Positions 18,133 through 27,690 of a stretch of DNA of 64,000 bases are shown one piece after another. How positions within the stretch are numbered: the stretch's first letter is position 1; each line of letters opens with the position of its first letter. Origin of the DNA: DATAZK01 sp965199805 (GTDB lineage: Bacteria; Actinomycetota; Actinomycetes; Frankiales; Frankiaceae); contig CBDATO010000001.1 in the NCBI GenBank assembly GCA_965199805.1, positions 2,976,001-3,040,000 of the forward strand. Direction: 5' to 3'. The position numbers and the translations under genes were made by a program. Under the pieces are notes generated by a model, which did not search any database, was not told where the DNA came from, and saw nothing but the letters and a program-made list of their open reading frames with translations.

Positions 18133-19734
18133 ATGTTTAACGACCTAGCCAAGGCGTTGCCAGTCGAAGCGCTGGATCGTCGAGCGCGTCAAGACCCCGA
18201 CCGAACTTTCGTCGTGTTTGCCGATGGCGAAGAATGGTCATATGCAAGGACTGCGGAGGAGGCTTGGAAAACCGCCAACGCGTTACGCGAGCATGGCGTG
18301 GTAGAGGGTGATTTTGTCTCGGTTTGGTTACCGGGTGGAAAAGACGCCGTGAGGCTCTTCTTTGGAATCCTCGCTGTAGGAGCCGTCTTTGCCCCCCTGA
18401 ACCTTTCTTACCGTGGCCGGCTACTTGAGCACGTGGTGAATATAACCCGATCAAAGCTCTTGGTCGGGCATCAAGATCTCCTGGAGCGGCTTGACGGCCT
18501 AGATCTGCCAGATCTCAAGGCTATCGTCGCAATGAGTGGAGACCGCGATAGGGCGAGGTCGGTCAACGGCATCAACGTCGCGGCCGACGAGCTTCGTGGC
18601 GCTCCAGATCGGCCGGTCTTAGAGCGCCCTCGACACCCATCGGACCCAATGAGTCTGATTTTCACGTCAGGGACCACCGGAGCGTCCAAGGGTGTACTGC
18701 AAAGCTACATCTATTGTGAGGAGTTCACAGACGGGGGTCCATACAAGGACATGGGTCCAGACGATCGGTTGTACCTCTGTCTGCCCGTTTTTCACATCCC
18801 GTTCCCCACCTTCCTGAGTAAAACGGTGCGGTGTGGGGGGTCCGTGGTGGTCGCCCACGGGTTCACTGCCAGCAGCTACTGGTCAGAGGTCCGCAACTAC
18901 GGCGTGACTAAAGTAATTCTAGTGGCATCGATGGCTGCAGTTCTCCTAGAGCAGCCTGTGAGCGCTGACGACCGAAACCACGCCGTTCGAACGGTGGCGC
19001 TATCACCAAATATTCCAGAAAACAAAGAGTTTGAGCGGCGATTCGGGCTGCTGCCTGTGAGTGCCTATGGTTCGAGCGAGGTCGGCTTACCCCTAACAAC
19101 GGGCGCGATTGGCGAAGATGACTACACGACGTGTGGTTGGTTGCGGCCTGGATACGAAGCTCGTATTGTCGACGCGTTCGATCAAGAGTTGTGCGACGGG
19201 GAGGTAGGGGAGCTAGTTGTGCGCGCGGATCGTCCGTGGTCTCTAAGCAGTGGCTATAAGGGTATGCCGGAAGCGACGGCAAACCTGTGGCGCAATGGCT
19301 GGATGCACACTGGTGATGCGTTTCGTCGGGACGCCGACGGAAGGTACTACTTCGTTGATCGGAAAAAGGACATGATTCGCCGTCGAGGAGAGAATATTTC
19401 TTCGGCGGAGGTGGAAACTGAAGTTGTCTCGTACCCTGGGGTTCAACGAGCAGCAGCGTTCGGCGTGCCGGATCCTCGCGGCGAGGAAGAAGTGATGGTT
19501 TTAGTGGAGTGTTCACCTTCCGTTAGGATTGATCCCGAACAGTTGACTCGCTATTTGGTCGAACGCTTGCCGCATTTCATGGTCCCTCGTTACATAGAGG
19601 TATGTGATGAGCTTCCCATCACGGCGGCCACAATGCGTGTCCAAAAAGCAGAGCTGCGCTCTAAAGGGGTGACGTCAAATACCTGGGATCGTGAAGCCGC
19701 TGGAATTGTTCTTAAGCGTGAGCGCCTTCGGTAG
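18133..19734 (+). CDS. Acyl-CoA synthetase, CaiC-like (AMP-binding)
   Basis: A 533-residue adenylate-forming enzyme that activates a carboxylic acid to its CoA ester. The AMP-binding P-loop IFTSGTTGASKGV is near residue 178. SAYGSSEVGLPLT, WMHTGDAFRRDADG and FVDRKKDMIRRRGENIS are the later core motifs, and the C-terminal lysine is in MRVQKAELR. The RRRGENIS pattern is typical of crotonobetaine/carnitine-CoA ligase-like members. ATG 18133 is preceded by TAGGGGACAC, so it is preferred to the longer frame from 18070. It probably supplies the CoA ester used by the crotonase at the head of the cluster. Confidence 0.9.
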   Translation: MFNDLAKALPVEALDRRARQDPDRTFVVFADGEEWSYARTAEEAWKTANALREHGVVEGDFVSVWLPGGKDAVRLFFGILAVGAVFAPLNLSYRGRLLEHVVNITRSKLLVGHQDLLERLDGLDLPDLKAIVAMSGDRDRARSVNGINVAADELRGAPDRPVLERPRHPSDPMSLIFTSGTTGASKGVLQSYIYCEEFTDGGPYKDMGPDDRLYLCLPVFHIPFPTFLSKTVRCGGSVVVAHGFTASSYWSEVRNYGVTKVILVASMAAVLLEQPVSADDRNHAVRTVALSPNIPENKEFERRFGLLPVSAYGSSEVGLPLTTGAIGEDDYTTCGWLRPGYEARIVDAFDQELCDGEVGELVVRADRPWSLSSGYKGMPEATANLWRNGWMHTGDAFRRDADGRYYFVDRKKDMIRRRGENISSAEVETEVVSYPGVQRAAAFGVPDPRGEEEVMVLVECSPSVRIDPEQLTRYLVERLPHFMVPRYIEVCDELPITAATMRVQKAELRSKGVTSNTWDREAAGIVLKRERLR

Positions 19735-19984
19735 TCTCCTCTTCTGGGACTCGGAGGAGTGGTAAATGGCCATTTGTCGCTCGTCACCTGAGACAGCGAT
19801 CCGCCAGCAGGGGTTCCCAATTCCCACGTTGTGGGTCTGCACCGGAGTCGTTTGCGACGGACGTGTCGGAGCCGCCGGTGGGACGAGCACTCGCTCATGC
19901 AGGGCCGGTGTTCCGGGTCTAGCTGTACTGCGCAGGAACGTTAGCTAGGCGCGATCGGCGGGGGCGTTCGGATCGCGGTGCACA
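19735..19984. other. Intergenic stretch after the catabolic cluster
   Basis: CTCC and GGAG arms just after the stop (19738-19760) could form a weak hairpin terminator. No gene is recognised. Confidence 0.3.
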
Positions 19985-20320
19985 ACATGCCGATTTGTTG
20001 CACGTGTCGGCTAAGTGGTCCAGGCCGGCGTGCGCGGAGCGACTTCGTGTCGGGATTTGGTTCTGTTGCTGCAGTTCGCCGGGCTCGTCCGGTGGCGCCG
20101 TTCTTTCGGTGGTCTTTCGGGTTGTCGGCCGCTGGCCGTCGCACGGGCCTCTGCAACACCAGCTGCCGACCCGCCGCGTCGACCCGGACAGACGGATAGA
20201 AGCCGCTACGACTCACACCTGAAGGGTGCTGCTCAGGTACGGACATGACCCCAGACAAGTTGCACCCTCCGTGCTCAGGGGCACCTTCCATCTGATCAGC
20301 ACCGCCCAGCGCTCAGGTCC
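19985..20320 (-). mobile_element. IS1380 internal-deletion derivative (MITE-like)
   Basis: The left ~150 bp resemble the transposase 3' end side of IS1380 (TGTTGCACGTGTCGGCTAAG, then GGTGGCGCCGTTCTTTCGGT). The right ~170 bp resemble the 5' end, including RSGFYPSVRVDAAGRQLV and the leader with GATCAGCACC. Everything between, over 1.2 kb in the intact copies, is missing. With both ends kept and no transposase it has the structure of a MITE, though the outermost bases look decayed. Confidence 0.65.
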
Positions 20321-20368
20321 GCAAAGTCTTCGGGCCAGTCCGTGCCGTGGCAGACGGTGCAAAGTATT

Positions 20369-21799
20369 TCTACGCGGCTGAGCGTGGTAGCCGTCTTTGG
20401 ATTCGTGCCGTGGGGGCAGTGTTCCATTCGACTCCGCAGTTGAGCAGTAGCCGGAGCCGGTCGTTGTCGACGTTGCGGAACCCGTGCCTCGATCGCTTGA
20501 GCTTCTTGACAGGCAGGTTGACTGCTTTGGTCGGGCCGTTGGACGCGCCGTCGGTGTCGAAGTAGGTGAGCAGCTCCTCCCGCCAGGCATCGACGGTGCG
20601 CGCCAAGCGGTGCAGCTCGGGCACGCCTGTATCGGCGCAGAAGGTGAGCCAGCGATGCAGCCGGCTGGCGGCGTGACGACGGTCGGCCGAGCCGTGCAGC
20701 ACTAGCCGTAGGTCCTGGGCGGCGATCCAGGCTTTGCCGACTTGCTCGGTGCGGTCTCCGGCGCCAAGGCCGGCAAGCAGCCGGTCCCAGGCATGGAACG
20801 ACAGGTGGTCAGCGCGGCGGCGCAGCAGTCGGCGGATGCCATAGAGCGGCTCACCACGACGGCCCCGATGACCGAAGGCTTCTTGCTGGACACGGCGGCG
20901 GACGTCGTCGACTGCGGCGTAGCCGAGCCGGACGAGATGGAACGCGTCCAGCACCCGCACCGCGGCCGGCAACCCGAGGGTGAGCGCTCGGGCGTAACCC
21001 CGGTAGGGGTCGAGCACGGCGACACCGATTCCGTCCCGAAAGTCGGCCGTCTGGGCAGTGATCCAGCAGCTCAGCGCGGTTGCGGAGCGTCCCGGCACGA
21101 CATCCAGCAGCCGGGCTCGCTGACCGGTCAGGTCCACGATGCCGGTCGCGAAGGTCGTCGACCGGCGGGCGTTCGAGGCCTGAAACGCAGTCTCGTCCAC
21201 ACCGATCGCTGCCACGTTCTGCAGCCGCGTTGGGTCGTCGACTAACGGCTGGCCGTACTCGCGGACCGCGGCCATCACCGTTGACCAGCCGACGCCGAGG
21301 TCGTCGGCGACGTGCGCGACGGTGTGCCCTTGGCGACCGACGCGATGGCAGGCCTGACGGCGAGCGCGTTCGGTCAGCACCGCCCGCGGCCGGATCTGCT
21401 CGCACTGCTCAGACCACGTCGAGACCGGGCAAGCCGCCTCAGTGCAGCGCCAGACGCGCTTGCGCCAGACCAGCACCACCGGACGGCCGCCGGCCGGCAG
21501 ATCCCGCACCCGCACCAACCTGCGGTCATGCAGCCGGGCGACGGTGCCGCAGCCGGTGCAACCCACCACATCGGCGGTCGTCTCGACGGTCTGCTCGACT
21601 CACCGCCGACGTCCGAAACGCCGAGCAAGACGAAGCCCGGCAGTCCCAACATCGTTGTCGCAGCACCACTCTGAACAGGCACCTGAGGCCTCCCGAATCC
21701 GTGTCCACACACCACGAATCCTGAGGCCCCAGGCCTCATCTCAGGCCCAGGCGCTCATCCATGTCGAGCAGCAATTACCACGCTCCATCGCGAAGAGCC
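20369..21799 (-). mobile_element. ISL3-B1 insertion sequence
   Basis: The right end is GGCTCTTCGCGATGGAGCG on the minus strand at 21799. The left end begins TCTACGCGGCTGAGCG at 20369; copy B2 has GGC in front of it, so a few terminal bases are lost here. Further copies: B2 (31277-32159, partial) and B3 (55432-55990, partial). Confidence 0.8.
20370..21569 (-). CDS. ISL3-family transposase (B1), catalytic Glu replaced
   Basis: The 399-codon frame has a zinc-ribbon (CTGCGTV), a helix-turn-helix, catalytic Asp residues in AIGVDETAFQ and AVLDPYRGYA, and the GFRN tail. Where ISL3 transposases carry Glu (GPTEAxN) this one reads NGPTKAVN, encoded by AAA. The natural N-terminus (MLGLPGFVLLGVSDVGG, about 21660) is in another frame, separated by a 2-bp shift. 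The element is therefore probably inactive, and both defects are shared with the other B copies where they cover the site. Confidence 0.8.
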   Translation of the reverse strand: MVGCTGCGTVARLHDRRLVRVRDLPAGGRPVVLVWRKRVWRCTEAACPVSTWSEQCEQIRPRAVLTERARRQACHRVGRQGHTVAHVADDLGVGWSTVMAAVREYGQPLVDDPTRLQNVAAIGVDETAFQASNARRSTTFATGIVDLTGQRARLLDVVPGRSATALSCWITAQTADFRDGIGVAVLDPYRGYARALTLGLPAAVRVLDAFHLVRLGYAAVDDVRRRVQQEAFGHRGRRGEPLYGIRRLLRRRADHLSFHAWDRLLAGLGAGDRTEQVGKAWIAAQDLRLVLHGSADRRHAASRLHRWLTFCADTGVPELHRLARTVDAWREELLTYFDTDGASNGPTKAVNLPVKKLKRSRHGFRNVDNDRLRLLLNCGVEWNTAPTARIQRRLPRSAA

Positions 21800-23153
21800 A
21801 TAATTGCCGTCCCATGGATGCTTACTGAACATCCCGAAGATCGCATTCAGGCGGCAGGCTAGGCGGATGTCCGGTTCATCGGCGGGCAACGGCTGGCCGC
21901 TCAGTCAACAGGCGAAGTGTTTGGACTCGGGTGCGTACCCCTCTTGACGCACGTCAGCCGGTGGCGAGAATACACTGAGCCGATGCCGGCGACGTCACGC
22001 ACTTTTGTTCGCCGCTTAAAGATTTCGCGTAACGAAAGTTGTCCTCCGTCGCGTGTCCTGGGATGTCGACGGTTGAAGAAGCGAGATTGCAGCTAGAAGG
22101 CTTGCAAAACGCAAGTGCTCACCGCCTTTATCGCGCATCGTCGTCGACCAGGAAGCGAGAAGACAGGTCGCGACCGCATCGGTTGCCGTCACGGCTTAGC
22201 ACCGAAGGCTCGGCAACCGCGATCCGGAGACCGCATCCGGGGGTCACTGAACCGTTGCTTGCTGAGGGGAAGCGACGTTCGTCGTTGAGTAGAGATGCCA
22301 CCCCGGAGAGCGCCACGGCGCCTATTCGATGGCATGACGATTAGCGGCTTGCGATACTGAAGCCAAAAGTCGACATCGACGGCACGCCACCCTCGGCCCG
22401 GGTGGGTCTTCCGGCTATGCCGCATTAAAACGAGTACAGGCGGACATTTCGTCAACGGGCGGTCGACTGAGATTCCGTCATCGATGTGGAGGATTCTTTG
22501 CCGCAGCACCCGTGATGTATGTATGATGTCGGACTGCAAGCGCACTGTTTAGACGTTCGTGGACGTGACGGGCCACTGGCCGCAAAGGAGTGGAAATTCG
22601 CTGAACCGTTGACGAACGCGCAAGCCGGATGCACGCCAAGGTATCAGCATTCTTGGTGAGCCCTTTTTAGTTGTCCCGGCAGATGAAGACCGACGAAGCG
22701 GCCGTCCTGTGGGCAAGCAATGCTCACACGGCATAGCTTGCCCGCGAACTTAACCGGCGCAGCCCTGCGGAGCTTTTCACCGAACTGGTCTGGCGGCGAG
22801 AGGTCAGTTCGCGATGTCGGTCGGGCGCGGACTATTTGCACCAGGCCGGCAGGTCAACGAACCTTCCGTCTTTCTAAGTCTCGCTCGATTTCGAGTCCCG
22901 CTGACGACGCTTACTGTTGGCCTGCGCCTTGGCTCGCCGACGGGCTTTCACGCCCGTTCCATGATGTCCGGGTTGAGTCGCAAAGTCGCCGCGCGCCATC
23001 TTGGCGTCTGGTCGCCCAGTACCTTGCGCATGTCGAGAAGGCATGCCGGCCGCCTCCATTCTAGTCAAATTGCCAAAAAAAGCCGGTTCGGCAGCAACAA
23101 TTGCCCTCGTCGCACGGCTGTTGATGCCTCAGCACGAGGTGGGGGTCTCGTGC
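21800..23153. other. Long stretch without a recognised gene
   Basis: Several short ORFs occur on both strands, but none has a clear ribosome site or family resemblance and codon use is poor. It may be degraded chromosomal DNA between IS elements. Confidence 0.45.
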
Positions 23154-23444
23154 TCAGTCGTCGGAGCGGCCGAGGAAGCCCGTCGGTGCCGCCCCAGCAA
23201 GTTCGCCAGCGCGCTCAATCTTTGGGTTGTTTATGTAAGCCGACAGGACGGCGTTGCCTTCCTGCTGCTCGTGCCACCGGGTGATGACAAAGATATGCCC
23301 GGCATCCTGACCGTCCGTGATGACCTCATGGCTGATGTACCCCTCCGTCAAGGTCATGTCGTGTCCAACATCGCGGGTCAACGTCCCTCCTTCGTCGGCT
23401 GCGTTCGCCGGAAAACGGAACTCGAACACAGATGTAGCAGTCAC
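23154..23444 (-). CDS. Antibiotic biosynthesis monooxygenase (ABM)-like small protein
   Basis: A 96-residue protein fitting the dimeric alpha/beta-barrel ABM fold: N-terminal strand TSVFEFRFP, central YISHEVITDGQDAGHIFVIT, then RWHEQQEGNAVLSAYI. Members are cofactor-free oxygenases acting on quinol or polyketide-like substrates, or simply stress proteins. AAGGAGA lies about 15 bases before the ATG. The gene stands alone, 860 bp from the TetR gene. The family call is from pattern only. Confidence 0.65.
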   Translation of the reverse strand: MTATSVFEFRFPANAADEGGTLTRDVGHDMTLTEGYISHEVITDGQDAGHIFVITRWHEQQEGNAVLSAYINNPKIERAGELAGAAPTGFLGRSDD

Positions 23445-23767
23445 TCTCGCGGGTCTCCTTCAGTCGCCTACGCTGACAGTCGCTCTGCAGCTAGTACGTA
23501 CGTCCTACACCAGATCGTCAGGCGTTGCAATCGATGCAGCTGGGGTACTCGCGCACCCATGGGGACGAAGACGTGACCTCTAGAGACGCGGGTCGTCATA
23601 TGAACGGGCCGTCGTCGTTTGACTGTTCGGGTCCGGTTCAGGTGACGCTGCCGGCGCCCGGTAGCGAACCGCCTGCTCGGTCAGGAAACGGGGCTGTCGA
23701 AGCCCAGTGTCGACAGCTGTCCACATGGTGTGATGTGACGGAACGGTGCGCGCCCTGATCGTAGGGA
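23445..23767. other. Upstream region of the ABM gene
   Basis: Contains TAGTACGTACGTCCTA at about 23492-23507, a palindrome-rich sequence that could bind a TetR-type repressor. No gene was seen. Confidence 0.3.
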
Positions 23768-23900
23768 GCGGCGGTGAACATCGTTCTCGAGCCAGTCATC
23801 GAAGCCGATAGGGCGGCGTGCTCGTTCGGGTCTCGCCCGCGGCGCGTTGCGTCCGCCGCCTTCCGATGCTTATGGATAAGTCCCGGCGGGCAAGCGGTGG
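23768..23900 (+). pseudogene. Possible group II intron RT fragment
   Basis: NIVLEPVIEADRAACSFGSR followed by PRR resembles the conserved RT segment VLEPIFEAD..CSYGFRPxRR seen at 1370-1430. Nothing else of the protein survives in frame. Low confidence. Confidence 0.4.
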
Positions 23901-23904
23901 GTGA

Positions 23905-24290
23905 TCGAGATGTTCTGACCGCGCGTTGTTCACGCGGCGAGGTGGCTGATCGAAGGGCGGCCACCGACTGAGGATTGGCTCGTTCAGCGCTATAGTGGGC
24001 GACCCAGGGGCGAGCGCGGTCCGGTCGCGCTGCAGGTCTACTTTGGAGTACGCCCGTTCCGATTGCCGGGTGCGGGTAGGACGTTCGGCTTTGCCGTTAC
24101 TCTGGGGCCGGCCAGGCTAACAAAACCCTGCTTGATCTGCAGGGCGGAGCCGCCCGCCCATGTACCGGCTCTGACGGCAGGCTGTGGCGTTGTCGGTCAG
24201 AACGCGGCGCATCTGACTTGGTGGCTGCGGAACGAGGCCGTGGCACGGTGCAGGTGGCGGTGCAGGCGTCGTCGGTCTCGTCGGGTAGTA
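23905..24290 (-). pseudogene. IS481-family transposase C-terminal relic
   Basis: Minus-strand pieces in different frames read VLTDNATAC, then PQSNGKAERPTRT and WVAHYSAERANPQS. These parallel the order of VLSDNGSAYR, RPQTNGKIERF and WLHEYNHHRLH in the intact IS481 transposase at 59164. No single frame is open. Confidence 0.5.
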
Positions 24291-24302
24291 CCTCGACGTA
24301 CC

Positions 24303-24890
24303 CTAGGCTCGTTCAGTCGGAGCGCGCACCACTCGGGCTAGTACTGGAGCGAGGCTGCCTACCGCCTCGTCGAAGGGCGTCACCGAGCCGGCCGCTCGGC
24401 AAGTCACTTGCGCCCCTTCAAGGACGGTGATTAGAAGTGCTGCGGCGGATTGTGCCGCATCGACCGACGCACCCGAGGCGATAAGTCGCTCCGCAAGGAC
24501 GCCGCGCCATGACGCGAAGGCGACACCGGCTGCCGCGGTCAGGTCGGGGTCGCGCTGGCCGGCCTCCATGACGACGGCGGCCACGGCACAACCCGCTCCA
24601 TCGGCGGCCCGGACCATAACGGGTCGAAACAGCTCTAGGACTTGCGTCATGACAGCCGCCGGGTCGGTCGTCTCGAGCTGCGCGAAACTGCGACCAATGC
24701 GCTCGCCTGTCCAAGCGACTGCCTCGCCGACTAGCTCGGCCTTGCCGCCCGGGAAGTGGTGGTAGATCGCACCCCGAGCAGCGCCGCTACCAGCTAACAC
24801 GTCGCTGAATGAGGTTGAGCCAAGGCCTTGCCGCTGCAAGAGGTCAGCCATGACCACCACCATCCGGTGCCGCGTGTCACCGCCGGCCAT
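24303..24890 (-). CDS. TetR/AcrR-family transcriptional regulator
   Basis: A 195-residue repressor-type protein. The N-terminal helix-turn-helix spans about residues 8-55 (LLQRQGLGSTSFSDVLAGSG, then ARGAIYHHFPGGKAELVGEA), closest to the LmrA/YxaF group. The C-terminal ligand domain (GCAVAAVVMEAGQRDPDL) is typical of that group. GGAGGTGG precedes the ATG. Its target is unknown; the nearest real genes are the ABM gene (minus strand) and, beyond IS relics, the alcohol dehydrogenase. Confidence 0.9.
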   Translation of the reverse strand: MAGGDTRHRMVVVMADLLQRQGLGSTSFSDVLAGSGAARGAIYHHFPGGKAELVGEAVAWTGERIGRSFAQLETTDPAAVMTQVLELFRPVMVRAADGAGCAVAAVVMEAGQRDPDLTAAAGVAFASWRGVLAERLIASGASVDAAQSAAALLITVLEGAQVTCRAAGSVTPFDEAVGSLAPVLARVVRAPTERA

Positions 24891-25311
24891 CAGTCCACCT
24901 CCGTTGAACGTGAAGCCAAGGGCATACCCGCCGTCTTCCTTTCAAGCCCATGCTGTGGTCGACAGCTCAAAGATCAACGAGGTGGGCTCCGTTTGCGTTG
25001 GTTAACAGAGGCGGCCGGGGATGTGGCGGGGTGACCGGGAGACGGCTACCGGTTTGCTTGCTTGCGCTTTCGTTACGGGCGATCACCGTAGCGTGCTGTG
25101 TTGGGCGTTCGCGGTGACCCGGAAGGGTCGGTCGAGTGCGCACCTGTTCGCTGGGGCGTTGATTTGGCGGACGCTGGGTCGCCATTCGCGCATGGGGTTG
25201 CGACGGGTTCGGAGCGGATGGCGCTGGAGGCGGGCATCGGGCAAGTGAGGTCTACGCGGTCAACCAATGCTCGGTCCCGCGTTATCGGGGCAAGACCAAC
25301 ATGCGTTTACG
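24891..25311. other. Intergenic stretch with IS3-flank-like sequence
   Basis: No gene. About 55 bp at 25095-25160 resemble (roughly 80 per cent by eye) the reverse complement of 40604-40665, next to the end of IS3-N2: the GTGACCC.GGAGGGTCGGTCG core. This is probably an IS remnant. Confidence 0.4.
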
Positions 25312-26737
25312 GGCTCTTCGCAGGGTGTAGCAGTGGGCATGTCGGTGCCCGGTTGGGGTCGAGGTCCTTCGAGGATCGGTAGTTCTCACGCTGCCGATCT
25401 GAAGGACCTCGACGTTGCCGGACGCTACCTTCGCTTGCCTTGACCTGACCACGTTCTGCCGATTGAGTGAACTCGGCCTACAAGTCACTGGCCAACGAGT
25501 CGAGCTCGACCGTGCGGTGCTCGCGTGCCGGGTCCTGGACCGCGACGATGACGCCCGGTGGTGCCGCCGGTGCGGCGGCGAGGGTGTGGTGCGGGACCGG
25601 GTGATCCGCGAGCTTGCGCACGAGCCGTTCGGCTGGCGGCCTACCCGGCTGCACGTGACGGTGCGTCGCTACCGGGGCGCCGACTGCGCCCACGTCTGGC
25701 GACAGGAGACTTCCCTCGCGGCTGAGCCCAGAGGCCGGCTGTCGCGCGGCGCACTGCGCTGGGCGTTGACCGCGATTGTGTGCCGGCACCTGACCGTCGC
25801 CCGGGTCGCCGAAGCACTCGGGGTGTCGTGGAACACCGCCAACGACGCAGTCCTGACCGAAGGGCGACGGATGCTGATCGCCGATCCGTCCCGGTTCGAC
25901 GGGGTGGCGGTGATCGGCGTCGACGAGCACGCGTGGCGGCACAGCCGCAAAGGCGACAAGTACGTCACCGTCATTATCGACCTGACCGCGGTCCGGGCGG
26001 GGACCGGCCCGGCGCGGCTCCTCGACATGGTCGAAGGCCGCTCGAAACAGGCGTTCGGGACATGGCTGGCGGCGCAGCCGGCCTCCTTCCGCGACGGGAT
26101 CGAGGTCGTCGCGATGGATGGGTTTACCGGCTTCAAGACCGCTGCCGTCGAGCAGCTGCCCGACGCCACCGCGGTGATGGACCCCTTCCATGTCGTCGCA
26201 CTCGCCGGTGACGCGCTCGACCGCTGCCGGCAACGTGTCCAGCAGCAGACCCGTGGACATCGTGGCCGCACCGGCGACCCGCTCTACGGCATCCGCCGCG
26301 TCCTGCGCACCGGTGCCGACCTGCTCACCGACCGGCAACGCAGGCGGCTCGACGCCGTGTTCGCCGCCGACGCGCACGTCGAGGTCGAGGCGACCTGGGG
26401 TATCTACCAGCGCATCGTCGCGGCCTACCGCAACACCGACCGCCGGACCGCCGGAGGCGACCTGGCGAAGACCATCGATGCGATCAGCACGGCGGTGCCT
26501 GACGTGCTGACTGAGGTGATCACGCTCGGGCGGACCCTGAAACGCCGGGCCGCAGACGTGCTCGCCTACTTCGACAAGCCCGGCACCTCCAACGGCCCGA
26601 CCGAAGCGATCAACGGCCGGCTCGAACACCTCCGCGGCTCCGCGCTCGGCTTTCGGAACCTGACCAACTACATCGCCCGATGTCTCCTCGAGGCCGGCGG
26701 CTTCAGACCCCGACTACACCGTCAATCCGGATGAGCC
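25312..26737 (+). mobile_element. ISL3-A2 insertion sequence
   Basis: Ends GGCTCTTCGCAGGGTGTAG at 25312 and, on the minus strand, GGCTCATCCGGATTGACGG at 26737. Nearly identical to ISL3-A1 (4060-5490) but inverted relative to it. The left end lacks 5 bp present in A1. The 8-bp flanks (CGTTTACG, AGTTTCGA) do not match. Confidence 0.82.
25415..26734 (+). CDS. ISL3-family transposase (A2)
   Basis: A 439-residue transposase almost identical to A1, with Asp in VIGVDEHAWR and VAMDGFTGFK and Glu in GPTEAINGRL. One visible difference is in the zinc-binding region: A1 has RCADC but A2 has RGADC, so a metal-ligand cysteine is lost and the protein may be impaired. TTG start, as in A1. Confidence 0.88.
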   Translation: MPDATFACLDLTTFCRLSELGLQVTGQRVELDRAVLACRVLDRDDDARWCRRCGGEGVVRDRVIRELAHEPFGWRPTRLHVTVRRYRGADCAHVWRQETSLAAEPRGRLSRGALRWALTAIVCRHLTVARVAEALGVSWNTANDAVLTEGRRMLIADPSRFDGVAVIGVDEHAWRHSRKGDKYVTVIIDLTAVRAGTGPARLLDMVEGRSKQAFGTWLAAQPASFRDGIEVVAMDGFTGFKTAAVEQLPDATAVMDPFHVVALAGDALDRCRQRVQQQTRGHRGRTGDPLYGIRRVLRTGADLLTDRQRRRLDAVFAADAHVEVEATWGIYQRIVAAYRNTDRRTAGGDLAKTIDAISTAVPDVLTEVITLGRTLKRRAADVLAYFDKPGTSNGPTEAINGRLEHLRGSALGFRNLTNYIARCLLEAGGFRPRLHRQSG

Positions 26738-26738
26738 A

Positions 26739-26788
26739 GTTTCGAGCTGGTTGGTAAGCTTGCCGGGGAACATGTTTCGAGCTGGTTG
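26739..26788. repeat. Direct repeats of a 15-bp motif, probable IS21 end
   Basis: GTTTCGAGCTGGTTG occurs at 26739-26753 and again at 26774-26788. Repeated blocks like this are found at IS21 termini. A decayed istA piece lies at about 27600-27927, with an IS256 relic between. Confidence 0.5.
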
Positions 26789-26789
26789 A

Positions 26790-27690
26790 GGGCTGCTGTT
26801 CAGCCGTGCGTGCCGGAGCCGCGGGCCAGGATGCTTTTTCTTGCGGGCATCGCCGCCACGGCTGGTATCGCGGGTCTCGATGTCGCAGACAGCCAGGTAG
26901 CGGATCTTGAAGACGGCTTCGTCGTTCGAGACTGGCCGCGTCTTAGACACCTTGCGCAGCTGGTAGTTGATGCTCTCGATCGTGTTTGTCGTGTCGACGA
27001 CCTCGCGGATCTCGGGGGCGAGGTCCAGGAACGGCGCCAACTTGTTCCACGCCAGACGTCCACGACGGCCGCGCATCGTCGTTCGGCGTCGGAGTCGGAG
27101 TCGGCGAAAGCATCCAGCGCCTGTTCGGCGGCCTGCACGATGGCCGCCGTGCAAATCGGCCGCAGCAGGCCGGCGATGGCCTTGCGGTCCTTCCACGATG
27201 CGTACATGCATTCGAGTTGCGGATCAGGTGCACCACGCACTTCCTGCACCATCGCCTGCGGCCAGATCTGACCGACGACGTCCGGCACAGCCCGGTCAGC
27301 CCGTCGCAACAAACGATCAGCACGTCCCGCACGCCACAGTTGCGCAGCCCGGTCAGCACCGACAACCAGACGCGGGCGCCTTAAGTCTGCTCGAACCACG
27401 TGCCCAGCACCCGCTTGCGGCCCTCGAGTCGACGCCGACGGCCAGGTGCAGGCTTTGATTCGCACGGCGGCGCCGTCCCGGCCCGCACCCGGATCGCGTC
27501 GATGTAGACGATCGGGTAGACCTCGTTCAACGGCCGGGACCGCCACGGGCCAGCCCGGCCGAGCTCGACGACGAAGACCGGGCGGCGATGCTGACGTTTC
27601 CGCCGTTGCCCTCGCCGGTCGGACATCGGGTCCGAATCCGGCTGGGCCGCGCCTGCGTTTGTCCGGATCGCCGGCAACGACTACTCGGTC
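26790..27690 (-). pseudogene. IS256-family transposase relic
   Basis: Minus-strand fragments in alternating frames give VYPIVYIDAIRVRAG, SVLTGLRNCGVRDVLIVCCD and GLTGL, MYASWKDRKAIAGLLRPICT, and IREVVDTTNTIESINYQLRK. The order is that of a mutator-type transposase with the second Asp (CCDGLTG) and the Glu (NTIESINYQ). At least four frame changes are needed. It is a different subgroup from the intact IS256 at 6838. Confidence 0.8.

Noticed and set aside
21800..23153. Several 60-190 codon ORFs on both strands
   Set aside because: No ribosome sites, no recognisable motifs, and overlapping alternatives in most frames.
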